Part shown: in pieces, positions 33,473-43,886 of the stretch
Layout: each line of letters opens with the position of its first letter
Numbering within the stretch: position 1 is the first letter of the stretch
DNA from: Planobispora rosea
GTDB lineage: Bacteria; Actinomycetota; Actinomycetes; Streptosporangiales; Streptosporangiaceae
Direction of reading: 5' to 3'
DNA length: 64,000 nucleotides
Assembly (NCBI RefSeq): GCF_014648175.1
Contig: NZ_BMQP01000034.1
Span: 24,981-88,980 of the forward strand
Program-made: the position numbers and the translations under genes
Notes under the pieces: generated by a model
Databases searched by the model: none
What the model was told of the DNA's origin: nothing
Seen by the model: the letters and a program-made list of their open reading frames with translations, nothing else

Positions 33473-36112
33473 TCAGCCGGTGTTCTGCAGGCCCGCGGCG
33501 ACGCCGTTGACCGACAGCAGCAGCAGCGTGGACAGCCGGTCGCGCTCGTCCTCCGGCAGGTCCTCGTCGGCGCGGAGCCGGGACAGGGCCCGGAGCTGGA
33601 GGTGGGAGAGCGCGTCCACGTACGGGTCGCGGAGCTGGACCGCGCGGGACAGCACCCGGCGGTTCTCCAGCAGGCGGGTGTGGCCGGTGACCTCCAGGAC
33701 CAGGCGGCGGGTCAGGTCGTACTCGGCCAGGACCTGCTCCATGAAGTCGTCCCGGCCGCCGAGCGCGAGGTAGCGGGAGGCGATCTCCCGGTCGGTCTTG
33801 GCCAGGGACATCTCCACGTTGTCCAGCAGGGAGGCGAACAGCGGCCACTCGCGGTAGGCGGCGCGCAGCTCCTCGATCCCGGTCTCGGAGACGACCGCCT
33901 CCAGGCCGCTGCCCAGGCCGTACCAGCCGGGCAGGTTGACCCGGGTCTGCGCCCAGGCGAACACCCACGGGATGGCCCGCAGGTCGTCCAGGGACCGGGG
34001 CGCGCCCAGGCCGCGGCGGGCCGGGCGGGACCCCAGCCGGAGCGAGCCGATCTCCTCCAGCGGGCTGACCAGCGAGAACCACTCGGGGAAGCCGGGCGCC
34101 TCGGTCAGCGACCGGTAGGCCTTCTCCGAGGCGGAGGCGACCCGTCCGGCCACCGAGCGGAAGCGCGCGGCGGCCTCGGCGGTGCGGGCCTCGACGGCCG
34201 GGGTGGAGGCGAGCAGCACCGCGGAGGTGACCTGCTCCAGGTGACGGCGGCCGATGGCCTCGTGGCCGTACCGGGCGAAGATGACCTCGCCCTGCTCGGT
34301 GACCTTGAACCGGCCGCCGACCGAGCCGGGGGCCTGGGCGAGCACGGCCCGGTTGGCCGGTCCGCCGCCCCGGCCCAGGGCGCCGCCCCGGCCGTGGAAG
34401 AGGGTCAGCCGCACATCGTGCTCGGCGGCCCAGGCGGCCAGCGCCTCCTGTGCCTCGTACAGCTTCAGGGTGGCGGCGGCCGGGCCGAGCTCCTTGGCCG
34501 AGTCGGAGTAGCCGAGCATGACCTCCAGGCGGCGGCCGTTGACCGCGAGGCGGGCCTGGATGCCGGGGATCTGGAGCATCCCGGAGAGCACGGCGGGCGC
34601 GGCGGCCAGGTCGGCCCCGGACTCGAACAGCGGGACCACGTCGAGCGCGGGCGCCCGCTCGCCGAGGGCGTGCCGGGCCAGCTCGTAGACCGCGGCGATG
34701 TCGTCGGCCGAGCGGGTGAAGGAGACGACGTAGCGGGAGCAGGCGGTCACGCCGAACCGCTCCTGGATCCAGCCGATCGTCCGGATGGTGGCCAGCACCT
34801 CGTCCGTGCGCTCGGAGGTCTCACCCGCGGCGATCTCGGCCAGCGCGGTGGCGTGGACCTGCGAGTGCTGGCGCACCTCCAGCTCCGCCAGGTGGAAGCC
34901 GAACGTCTCGGCCTGCCAGATCAGGTGCTGCAGCTCGCCGTACGCCTGCCGCCGCGCCCCGGCGGCGGCCAGGGACGCCTGGGCCAGGCGCAGGTCGGCC
35001 AGGAACTCCTCCGGCGAGCGGTAGGCCAGGTCGAGGCCACGCTGCCGGGTGGCGGCGATCCGGGCCGCGACGTACAGCAGCCACTGCCGGTGCGGCTCCC
35101 GCGGGGAGCGGGTGGCCATCTCGGAGACCAGCTCGGGATGGTCGTTCTCGGCGGCGGCCAGCGCGGTGCGCAGCTCCGGCGAGGCCGGGGTGTACTCGGC
35201 GGTGACGGTGAGGCTGCGGGCGATCCGCAGGGTGGCGTTCTCCAGGGCGATCAGCACGTGCTCGGACTGGATGAGCAGGGCGTCCCTGGTCACCTTGGCG
35301 GTGACGTTGGGGTTGCCGTCCCGGTCGCCGCCGATCCAGCTGCCGTAGCGGATGAAGGGCCGGGTCCGCGGCTCGCGCGTGCCGCTGTCCTCACCGAGCG
35401 CGGCGTCCATCGCGCGGTAGACCTGGGGGACCATCCGGAACAGCGTCTCGTCGAAGGCCGCCATCGCGGTGCGGACCTCGTCCAGCGGGTCGAGCTTGGT
35501 GTGCCGGAGCTGGGCGGTCCGCCAGAGCAGGTCGATCTCCTCCAGCAGCCGCCGCCGGGTCTCGGCGCGCTCGGACGCGCCGCGCCCGGGGTCGTTGTAG
35601 GCGGCGAGCTGACCGCTGACCCGCTGGATCGCGGTCACCACGGCGCGCCTGCGCGCCTCGGTGGGGTGCGCGGTCAGCACCGGGTGCAGCCGCAGCCCTT
35701 CGACGAGCTCGGCGACGCGTTCGTCGCCGAGTTCCTGCACGGTCTGGGCCAGCGACTCCGGGAGCGGCTGCTCGCCGGTGTCGCGGGAGCGGAGCGTCCG
35801 GATGCGGAAGTGCTCCTCGGCCAGGTTCGCCAGGTGGAAGTAGCAGGTGAAGGCCCGGGCGATCTTGACGGCCCGGCTGATCGGCCACTCGGCGACCATC
35901 GCGGTGATCTCCTCGACGGAGACCTCCCGGCGACGGGCCGCGATGACGGCCTTGCGGAGGCGTTCGACATCGGCGAGCAGGTCGTCCCCGCCGTGTTCGG
36001 CGATGACCTGCCCCAGGAGCCCACCGAGCAGCCGCACGTCCGCGCGGAGCTCGTCGGGCATCTCGGTGACAGCGGAAGAACGTTCTGCCTGATGGGGCGC
36101 GCTGGCGGACAT
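33473..36112 (-). CDS. ppc: Phosphoenolpyruvate carboxylase
   Basis: This cytoplasmic enzyme of 879 residues makes oxaloacetate from PEP and bicarbonate, refilling the TCA cycle. The catalytic histidine is His149 (PVLTAHPTEARRR); LGYSDSAKELG and LFHGRGGALGRGGGPANRA are the substrate loops; MSLAKTDREIASRY and the C-terminal VNGVAAGLQNTG (the allosteric/structural end) are also present. ATG 36112 is taken as start; GTG/ATG options lie 48 bases up and 51 bases down. Nothing suggests loss of function. Confidence 0.96.
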   Translation of the reverse strand: MSASAPHQAERSSAVTEMPDELRADVRLLGGLLGQVIAEHGGDDLLADVERLRKAVIAARRREVSVEEITAMVAEWPISRAVKIARAFTCYFHLANLAEEHFRIRTLRSRDTGEQPLPESLAQTVQELGDERVAELVEGLRLHPVLTAHPTEARRRAVVTAIQRVSGQLAAYNDPGRGASERAETRRRLLEEIDLLWRTAQLRHTKLDPLDEVRTAMAAFDETLFRMVPQVYRAMDAALGEDSGTREPRTRPFIRYGSWIGGDRDGNPNVTAKVTRDALLIQSEHVLIALENATLRIARSLTVTAEYTPASPELRTALAAAENDHPELVSEMATRSPREPHRQWLLYVAARIAATRQRGLDLAYRSPEEFLADLRLAQASLAAAGARRQAYGELQHLIWQAETFGFHLAELEVRQHSQVHATALAEIAAGETSERTDEVLATIRTIGWIQERFGVTACSRYVVSFTRSADDIAAVYELARHALGERAPALDVVPLFESGADLAAAPAVLSGMLQIPGIQARLAVNGRRLEVMLGYSDSAKELGPAAATLKLYEAQEALAAWAAEHDVRLTLFHGRGGALGRGGGPANRAVLAQAPGSVGGRFKVTEQGEVIFARYGHEAIGRRHLEQVTSAVLLASTPAVEARTAEAAARFRSVAGRVASASEKAYRSLTEAPGFPEWFSLVSPLEEIGSLRLGSRPARRGLGAPRSLDDLRAIPWVFAWAQTRVNLPGWYGLGSGLEAVVSETGIEELRAAYREWPLFASLLDNVEMSLAKTDREIASRYLALGGRDDFMEQVLAEYDLTRRLVLEVTGHTRLLENRRVLSRAVQLRDPYVDALSHLQLRALSRLRADEDLPEDERDRLSTLLLLSVNGVAAGLQNTG

Positions 36113-36188
36113 GCCTGCCAGCGTAGCGAGAGCGTTTTCTCCCGCGGAGGGCGGTCTCACCTATTGGACTAGACCACCGGTGAGCGGC

Positions 36189-37811
36189 TCAGGCGGGCCG
36201 GGAGATGGCGCCCAGGATCTCCGGGTACCGGGTGAACCCGATGTTCCCGGCGAGCCTGCGCCCGCCCCAGGAGATCAGGATCCCGTACGGCAGGGCGAGC
36301 ACCCCCACCCAGGAGAGGCCGAACAGCACGGGCAGCGTGACGGGCAGCATCAACAGGCCGGTGCCGAGCATCGCCCCGAACGACCCCGCGAAGGCGATGC
36401 CGCCCTGCCCCGGCGCCGCCCCGGTGAAGGCGTTGAGCCGCTCCGGGACGGTGTACGGCATCAGCACGCTCGTCACCGCGCCCACGCCCAGCCCGACGCC
36501 CAGCACGCCCCAGGAGGAGATCACGGCGGGGAGCGCCCAGCCGACGTTCCCGGCGAGCAGGCCCGCGATCACCGACAGCACGGCGAGCACCGGGACCGCG
36601 ATCGTCGCCACCGCCAGGTGCCGCCCGGCGAGGTCGGTCCGCCAGTCGCGGGCGGTGCCGTACGCCATGGAGTTCATCCACAACGAGCGGCCGTCGATGC
36701 CGAAGGAGTTGCACGACTGCAGGCTGATCATCAAGGCGCCGATGCAGGCGGGGCCGATGGCGAGCGCGGCGCTGGGCGAGGTCCCCTCCTGCCCGTTGAG
36801 GGAGAAGGCCATGATGCCGGTGACCGCGAGGGCGGCGAACCAGCCGACCCGGCCGCGGGGGTCGCGGCGGGCGTACTTGAGCTCCTTGGTGGCGACCGCC
36901 GCCAGCTGCCCGTCGGGCAGGACGCGGGCCAGCAGGCCGCGGGAGTTTCGGACCGAGGCGCCCTCGGTGGAGGCGTCCGTGGTGACCAGCGCCCGGCGCA
37001 GCGCCGCGATCCAGAGCCACCCGATCACGGCCACCAGGACGGCGAGGACGGCCAGCTCGGCCAGGGCCACGGCGCCGCCGTCGGCGACGGCGTGCGCCGC
37101 CATGCCCGGCGGGGTCCAGCGCAGCGCCGAGGCCAGGCCCCGCAGCACCGCCAGCGGGTCGCCGCCGATCCCCCGATTGATCAGGAGGTTGGGGAGCTGG
37201 GCGGCCACGACGACGAAGATCGCCGAGATCGCGAGCACGTCCCGGCCGCGGCGGGTGCGCAGCACACCGGACAGCGAGGTGGTGATCAGCCGGGAGACGA
37301 CGACGCACAGGGCGAACTGGAGCAGCACGGCGACGACGCCGACGAGCACGCCGCCGATCCCGCCGGCCAGGCCCACGATCGCACCGGAGGTGATGACCAG
37401 GGTGGCGATCGGCCAGACACCGGTGACGGAGGAGGCGAACATGCCGGCCGCGAGCTGCCCGGTCCGCAGCGGGAGCAGCGCGAGCCGGGACGGGTCGAGG
37501 GTGTCGTCCAGGCCGAAGGCCAGCAGCGGCACGATCGCCCAGCCGACCAGGAGGGCGGTGAACAGCACGATCCCGGCGTCCAGCGCGATGTCGGCGGGGG
37601 CCAGGCGCAGCATCGCCATGACGATGAAGCCGGAGGAGGCGACGAGGAGGGCGGCGATCAGGGTGAAGATGAAGCCGAGCAGGCGCGTGGTGTCGCCGCG
37701 CAGGTTCCCGGCGATCAGCCGGAGCTTGAGCCGGACGAAGATCGATGGACCCACCCGGACGGCGCCCGCCTGGCCGTTCCCCGCCCCGGGGAACGCTCTG
37801 TCCGGGCTCAT
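36189..37811 (-). CDS. ABC-2-type exporter permease
   Basis: A 540-residue membrane protein with about twelve helices in two halves, joined by a cytoplasmic stretch around ELKYARRDPRGR. Motif-free except for the general ABC-2/LptF-like pattern of large actinobacterial exporter permeases. The ATG at 37811 overlaps the stop of the ATP-binding subunit gene by 4 bases, so the two are made together. The substrate (drug, lipid or peptide) is unknown. Confidence 0.88.
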   Translation of the reverse strand: MSPDRAFPGAGNGQAGAVRVGPSIFVRLKLRLIAGNLRGDTTRLLGFIFTLIAALLVASSGFIVMAMLRLAPADIALDAGIVLFTALLVGWAIVPLLAFGLDDTLDPSRLALLPLRTGQLAAGMFASSVTGVWPIATLVITSGAIVGLAGGIGGVLVGVVAVLLQFALCVVVSRLITTSLSGVLRTRRGRDVLAISAIFVVVAAQLPNLLINRGIGGDPLAVLRGLASALRWTPPGMAAHAVADGGAVALAELAVLAVLVAVIGWLWIAALRRALVTTDASTEGASVRNSRGLLARVLPDGQLAAVATKELKYARRDPRGRVGWFAALAVTGIMAFSLNGQEGTSPSAALAIGPACIGALMISLQSCNSFGIDGRSLWMNSMAYGTARDWRTDLAGRHLAVATIAVPVLAVLSVIAGLLAGNVGWALPAVISSWGVLGVGLGVGAVTSVLMPYTVPERLNAFTGAAPGQGGIAFAGSFGAMLGTGLLMLPVTLPVLFGLSWVGVLALPYGILISWGGRRLAGNIGFTRYPEILGAISRPA

Positions 37812-38587
37812 GCCGAGGTCGCGCCCAGCCACGACAGCCCCTCCTCCCCGTTCCCGTTCGCGGGTGCGCCGACCAGGCCCAGGAACGCCTCGTTGAGGCT
37901 CCGGCCGCCGCGCACCGCCTCCAGCGGGCCCTGCGCGACGATCTGACCGCGGTTCATCACCGAGACCCAGTCGCACAGGCGCTCGACGAGGTCCATGACG
38001 TGGCTGGAGAAGACGACGGTCGCTCCGGAGGCGGTGTAGCGGCGCAGCACCTCGACCAGGGTGTTGGCGCTGACCGGGTCGACGCCCTCGAACGGCTCGT
38101 CCAGGAAGAGCACCTTCGGGTTGTGCAGCAGCGCGGCGGCCAGGCCGATCTTCTTGCGCATGCCGGTGGAGTAGTCGACGACGAGCTTGTCGGCGGACTC
38201 GGTGAGGTCCATGACGCGCAGGAGCTCCTCGGCGCGCCGCTCCACCTCGGCCTTGGGGATGCCGCGCAGCTGGCCGTTGTAGGAGAGCAGCTCCCTGCCG
38301 GACAGGCGCTCGAACAGGCGCAGCCCCTCGGGCAGGACGCCGATGCGGGCCTTGACGGCGACGGGGTCGCGCCAGACGTCGGCGCCGTCGATGTGGATGA
38401 GTCCGGCGTCCGGACGGAGCAGACCCGTGACCATGCTCAGCGTGGTGGTCTTGCCGGCGCCGTTGGGACCGACCAGTCCGGCGAAGCTGCCCCGGGGGAC
38501 CATGAGATCGACCCCGCCCACAGCCACCTGTTCCCCGAACCGCTTGAACAGCCCCTGGGTCCGTACAGCGTCCGTGATGTCCGTCAT
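37808..38587 (-). CDS. ABC transporter ATP-binding protein
   Basis: This 259-residue ATPase has Walker A GPNGAGKTT, the signature YSTGMRKKIGLAAAL (a STGM variant of LSGGQ, typical of exporter ATPases with ABC-2 permeases), Walker B VLFLDEPFEGVDP and the switch His (SSHVMD). It powers the permease coded directly downstream. ATG 38587 is the start. Upstream (38608-38620) lies a perfect TCCCTA-c-TAGGGA dyad, possibly a control site shared with the divergent accD promoter. Confidence 0.93.
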   Translation of the reverse strand: MTDITDAVRTQGLFKRFGEQVAVGGVDLMVPRGSFAGLVGPNGAGKTTTLSMVTGLLRPDAGLIHIDGADVWRDPVAVKARIGVLPEGLRLFERLSGRELLSYNGQLRGIPKAEVERRAEELLRVMDLTESADKLVVDYSTGMRKKIGLAAALLHNPKVLFLDEPFEGVDPVSANTLVEVLRRYTASGATVVFSSHVMDLVERLCDWVSVMNRGQIVAQGPLEAVRGGRSLNEAFLGLVGAPANGNGEEGLSWLGATSA

Positions 38588-38607
38588 GACGCCCACTTTG
38601 TCATATT

Positions 38608-38620
38608 TCCCTACTAGGGA
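38608..38620. promoter_or_regulatory. 13-bp perfect dyad in the ABC/accD divergent region
   Basis: TCCCTACTAGGGA is a perfect 6+6 inverted repeat around one base, 21 bases from the ABC ATPase start and 154 bases from the accD start. It is a candidate operator for the exporter operon. Confidence 0.4.
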
Positions 38621-38773
38621 TCTCCGCTTCTCCCCTGGCAACGAACGGGTCACCCGGATAGTTCGGGATGTCAGGAGGCGGTTACTCTTCTGGGCTATGA
38701 GCCGGAGCGGACCCGACGCGGTGAGCGGAGTGGATCGCGAGGAACGAGCGGCCCGCGCAGCGAATGAGGAGCG

Positions 38774-40398
<1,625 letters not shown>

Positions 40399-40402
<4 letters not shown>

Positions 40403-40596
40403 CGCACTTGAAGATCATCAATGGGAACGCGACTCCGGAGGAGATCGCCGCGGTCGTGATCGCTCTCGCGTCACGGACGATTCCGCAAGCTAAAGCCGTA
40501 CAAAAGCCGAAAAATTGGCGTAACCCTGCGCATTATCAACGAAAGCCCCTTCCATTTGGGCAAGGGGCATGGCGATCAAGCGGCTTGCCAAGATAG
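40399..40596 (+). CDS. accE: Acyl-CoA carboxylase epsilon subunit
   Basis: A 65-residue actinobacterial subunit that stabilises or stimulates the alpha-beta carboxylase. LKIINGNATPEEIAAVVIAL at the start and NWRNPAHYQRKPLPFGQGAW at the end are the family marks; the middle is short. The GTG start overlaps the accD stop (GTGA). Base composition is noticeably lower in GC in its second half and after it. Confidence 0.9.
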
Positions 40597-40697
40597 ATCC
40601 GCGGAACATGGTGTCAAGTCGCGCGAGAGTTGGGACCATCTAAGAAATGGGCGCATATAGTCAGCCGATCAGTTAGTCACGAGGCCTGGAGGACGAC

Positions 40698-41642
40698 ATG
40701 GCCATCCTTGACCTCACCACCCGTCCCATCACCGCGAAGTACGCCGTCCTCGTCGACGTCGGATATCTGTACGCCGCGGCGGGAGAGGTGCTGCTCGGCG
40801 CCAAGGAACGCAAGGAGTACCGCGTCGCAGCGGACGAACTGATCCAGGCACTGCAGAAGCACGCGGAGGCCCGCATCCAGGGCGAGCTGCTCCGGATCTA
40901 CTGGTACGACGCGGCCCGCGACCGCGTCCCGACCGTGGACCAGCGCGTCATCGCCCAGCTCCCCTGGGTCAAGGTGCGCCTGGGCAACCTCAACGCGCGC
41001 GGTCAGCAGAAGGGCGTGGACGCCCAGATCAGGAGCGACCTGGAGGCGCTGGCCCGGCACCACGCGGTGAGCGACACGATCCTACTGGCCGGCGACGAGG
41101 ACATGGTTCCGGCGGTCGAGGCCGCCCAGGCCTACGGCGTGCGGATCCACCTGTGGGGCGTCGAGCCGCCCTACGGCACCAACCAGGCCGAGCGCCTCGT
41201 CTGGGAGGCCGACACCGTCGAGATCCTCACCGCCGACTTCCTCCGCGACTTCTTCAGCCGCGCCCCCCAGCCCGTCCCGGTCGCCCCGGTCACGCCCTCT
41301 CCCGCCCAGGTCTTCGCGGGCCGCACCCCCGCGGCGATCAAGCCCAAGGCCCCGGCCGCCGGCCAGGTCACCAAGCTCGGCCCCAGCCGCCCCCGGGTGG
41401 AGGAGGTCGGCGAGCACGTCGCCCAGAAGTGGATCCTCACCCGCGGCCGCGACAACATCCGCGACCTGCTCCCCGGCCCGCTGCTGCCGACGGTGATCGA
41501 CACCGAGCTGCTGATCGAGGCCGAGAAGGAGCTCGGCCACTCCCTGCGCCCGTTCCCCGAGGCCCGCGTCTGGCTCCGCGACGGCTTCTGGGCCCGCGTC
41601 TACCGCGAGTTCGACCTGGGCGTCGGCATCTCGTCCAAGTGA
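40698..41642 (+). CDS. NYN-domain (PIN-like) ribonuclease-type protein
   Basis: The protein has 314 residues. Residues 12-180 form a NYN domain: AVLVDVGYLY with Asp20, RIYWYDAARD, QKGVDAQIRSDL and LLAGDEDMVPAVEAA, which supply the acidic metal-binding set of PIN-like nucleases. A proline-rich linker (about 190-225) leads to a C-terminal helical domain (HVAQKWILTRGRDNIRDLLP). Such proteins are thought to cut RNA, but the target is unknown. TATAGT (40656-40661) is a possible -10; AGGAGGA-type ribosome site (GGAGGACGAC) precedes the ATG. It stands alone. Confidence 0.88.
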   Translation: MAILDLTTRPITAKYAVLVDVGYLYAAAGEVLLGAKERKEYRVAADELIQALQKHAEARIQGELLRIYWYDAARDRVPTVDQRVIAQLPWVKVRLGNLNARGQQKGVDAQIRSDLEALARHHAVSDTILLAGDEDMVPAVEAAQAYGVRIHLWGVEPPYGTNQAERLVWEADTVEILTADFLRDFFSRAPQPVPVAPVTPSPAQVFAGRTPAAIKPKAPAAGQVTKLGPSRPRVEEVGEHVAQKWILTRGRDNIRDLLPGPLLPTVIDTELLIEAEKELGHSLRPFPEARVWLRDGFWARVYREFDLGVGISSK

Positions 41643-41713
41643 TCCACCCGATCTGACGGTCACGTCCGTTTTCCGCCAGCCGTCCGGGTGGAGCTGCGGA
41701 TAGCGTCTTTCAT

Positions 41714-43174
41714 GTGTCCGTGAGAGAGCTCGACTTCGATTCCTGTTACCGCGCGGTGGCCGCGCGGGACGCCCGTTTCGACGGGCGTTTCTACACGGCG
41801 GTCACCTCGACCGGCATCTACTGCCGCCCGATCTGCCCGGCGCGCACGCCCGCCTCGCGCAACGTGCGCTTCTACCGTCACGCCGCCTCCGCCGAGGCGG
41901 CCGGATTCCGCCCGTGCAAGCGGTGCCGTCCCGAGCTCAGCCCCGGCGACCCCGGCTGGGACCACCGTGGCGACCTGATCGGCCGGGCGCTGCGGCTGAT
42001 CGAGGAGGGCGCGGCCGACGACGGCGGGGTCTCCGGACTCGCCGGCCGGCTGCACATCACCGAACGGCACCTGCACCGGCTGTTCACCGCCGAACTCGGC
42101 GCGGGACCGCTGGCCGTGGCCCGGACCAAGCGGCTGCTGCTCGCCAAGCAGCTCCTCACCGAGACCGGCCTGCCGATCACCGACGTGGCGTTCGCGGCGG
42201 GGTTCGGGAGCGTGCGGCAGTTCAACGCGACGATGAAGGAGACGTACGGCTTCACGCCCGGCGAGCTGAGGGCCACGGCGGGCGTGCGGGTCGCCGGGGA
42301 CGCGCTGACGCTCCGGTTGCACCGGCGGGAGCCGTACGACGCGGTCAGCCTGATGCGCTTCCTCCACGCCCGGGCGATTCCCGGCCTGGAGCGCGTCGAG
42401 GCTCCGGACGGGTACGGCGGTCCGGGCGGCTCCGGGAGCGGGTGGAGCTACACCCGCGCCGTCCCCGGCGGCGTGATCACCCTGGTCCCGCTCCCCGGGC
42501 ACATCCGCCTGGAGACGAGCCTCGGCGACACCCGGCGGCTGGCCCACATCGTCGCGCGCTGCCGTCGCCTGCTCGACCTCGACGCCGACCCGGAGGCCAT
42601 CGCCTCCGCCCTGGGGGAGACCTCGCTGCGCCCGCTCGTCGAGGCCCGTCCCGGCCTGCGGGTCCCCGGCGCGTGGGACGGCTTCGAGGTGGCCGTGCGC
42701 GCCGTGGTCGGCCAGCAGATCTCCGTCGCCGGAGCCCGCACCCTCCTCGGGCGCATCGTCGCCCGCGCCGGGAGGCCCGTGGAGATCCCCGCCGGAGCAG
42801 CGGCCGGGGAACCCATGCGCCTGTTCCCCTCCGCCGGGGAGCTGCTGGAGGCCGACCTGGACGGGCTCGGGCTGACCGGGCGGCGGGTGGCCACGCTGAG
42901 GGCGCTCGCGGCGAAGGTGACGGCCGGCGAGGTCGACCTGGACGGGGGACAGGAACCGGGCGACGCCGTGGCCGCGCTCCTGGAGGTTCCGGGGATCGGG
43001 CCGTGGACGGCCGGCTACATCGCGCTGCGGGCACTGCGCGACCCGGACGCCTGGCCGGAGGGCGACCTCGGGCTGCGGCGGGCCATGGCGTGCCTCGGCA
43101 TCCCCGACGACCACGTCGACCGCTGGCGCCCGTGGCGGGCGTACGCCGCCCTGCACCTCTGGAGCTCCGAATGA
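41714..43174 (+). CDS. AdaA-AlkA fusion: methyl-phosphotriester regulator plus 3-methyladenine DNA glycosylase
   Basis: A 486-residue two-part repair protein. The N-terminal Ada zinc domain has Cys37, Cys41, Cys68 and Cys71 (GIYCRPICPARTP, CKRC), in which one cysteine takes a methyl group from DNA phosphotriesters; an AraC-type helix-turn-helix follows (GLAGRLHITERHLHRLF). The C-terminal half is an AlkA HhH-GPD glycosylase (LEVPGIGPWTAGYIALRA) with catalytic Asp451 (EGDLGLRRA). It thus senses, activates and removes alkylation damage. GTG start at 41714 (or 41720). The Ogt gene follows with only a short gap. Confidence 0.94.
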   Translation: MSVRELDFDSCYRAVAARDARFDGRFYTAVTSTGIYCRPICPARTPASRNVRFYRHAASAEAAGFRPCKRCRPELSPGDPGWDHRGDLIGRALRLIEEGAADDGGVSGLAGRLHITERHLHRLFTAELGAGPLAVARTKRLLLAKQLLTETGLPITDVAFAAGFGSVRQFNATMKETYGFTPGELRATAGVRVAGDALTLRLHRREPYDAVSLMRFLHARAIPGLERVEAPDGYGGPGGSGSGWSYTRAVPGGVITLVPLPGHIRLETSLGDTRRLAHIVARCRRLLDLDADPEAIASALGETSLRPLVEARPGLRVPGAWDGFEVAVRAVVGQQISVAGARTLLGRIVARAGRPVEIPAGAAAGEPMRLFPSAGELLEADLDGLGLTGRRVATLRALAAKVTAGEVDLDGGQEPGDAVAALLEVPGIGPWTAGYIALRALRDPDAWPEGDLGLRRAMACLGIPDDHVDRWRPWRAYAALHLWSSE

Positions 43175-43281
43175 CCCCCGCCACGGCTGCCGTACCGGCA
43201 GCGTCCCCGACGTCCCCCACGTCCCCGACATCCCCGGCATTCCCCGCATCCCTGACGAGCCCGACGACCGAAGGAGTCATG

Positions 43282-43782
43282 ATGATCGAGGCGCAGGTCC
43301 TCCCCACCCCGGCCGGGCCGCTGGCGCTCCTCTCCCACGAGGGGGTCCTCGTCGCGGCGGGATTCACCGCCGATCCCGAGGTGATGTTCGCCCGGCTCTC
43401 GCCCGCCCTTCGGGCCCGGGGCCTCACCCGGGTCGGCGACCTGGGCCACGCCGCGCAGGCCGTACGGGACTACCTGGACGGCGACCTGAAGGCCCTGGAC
43501 GCCGTGCCGGTGAGCCAGCCCGGCACGCCCAGGCGGCAGCAGCTCCTGACGGCGCTGCGCGAGGTGCCGCCCGGGACCACGGTCACCTACGCCGAGCTGG
43601 CCGAGCGGGCCGGTATGCCCCGTACGGCGGCCCGGGCGGCCGGGGGAGCGTGCGCGCAGAACCTGATCGCCCCGTTCGTCCCGTGCCACCGCGTCCTGCC
43701 CTCCACCGGCGGCTACGGCGGCTACTACTACGGCACCGAGGTCAAGCAGTGGCTCCTGGCCCACGAGTCCGGCACCCGCTGA
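43282..43782 (+). CDS. ogt: Methylated-DNA-protein cysteine methyltransferase
   Basis: A 166-residue suicide protein that takes methyl groups from O6-methylguanine; the acceptor is Cys135 in FVPCHRVLP, and the helix-turn-helix that grips DNA is TYAELAERAGMPRTAARA. ATG 43282 is chosen: AAGGAG lies 5 bases upstream. The frame is open from ATG 43171, which overlaps the stop of the AdaA-AlkA gene, but that part only encodes a T/S/P repeat (SPTSPTSPTSP) from degenerate 9-base repeats. It completes an adaptive-response operon. Confidence 0.95.
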   Translation: MIEAQVLPTPAGPLALLSHEGVLVAAGFTADPEVMFARLSPALRARGLTRVGDLGHAAQAVRDYLDGDLKALDAVPVSQPGTPRRQQLLTALREVPPGTTVTYAELAERAGMPRTAARAAGGACAQNLIAPFVPCHRVLPSTGGYGGYYYGTEVKQWLLAHESGTR

Positions 43783-43800
43783 CCCCGCTCCTGCCACGGC

Positions 43801-43831
43801 GGACCCGGGTCCCCCATCGGGGCCCGGATCC
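43801..43831. terminator. Likely terminator after ogt
   Basis: Arms 43801-43813 and 43819-43831 pair over 13 positions with one mismatch and one G-T pair. The leftward gene stops at 43887, so it may serve both directions. Confidence 0.55.
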
Positions 43832-43886
43832 CTCGCGATGAGGGCCGGGACGACGGGCGGACACCTGACCACCCGGCGCGCCGGGA

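Noticed and set aside
33602..36172. 856-residue open frame on the plus strand
   Set aside because: Antisense to ppc; no domain signal and biased composition.
40545..40568. GCCCCTT/AAGGGGC hairpin near the end of accE
   Set aside because: Lies inside the conserved coding end of accE (PLPFGQGAW), so it is explained by codons.
41646..41692. TCCACCCG ... CGGGTGGA inverted repeat between the NYN and AdaA-AlkA genes
   Set aside because: Only 8 bp with a loop of over 30 bases; too weak to call a terminator.
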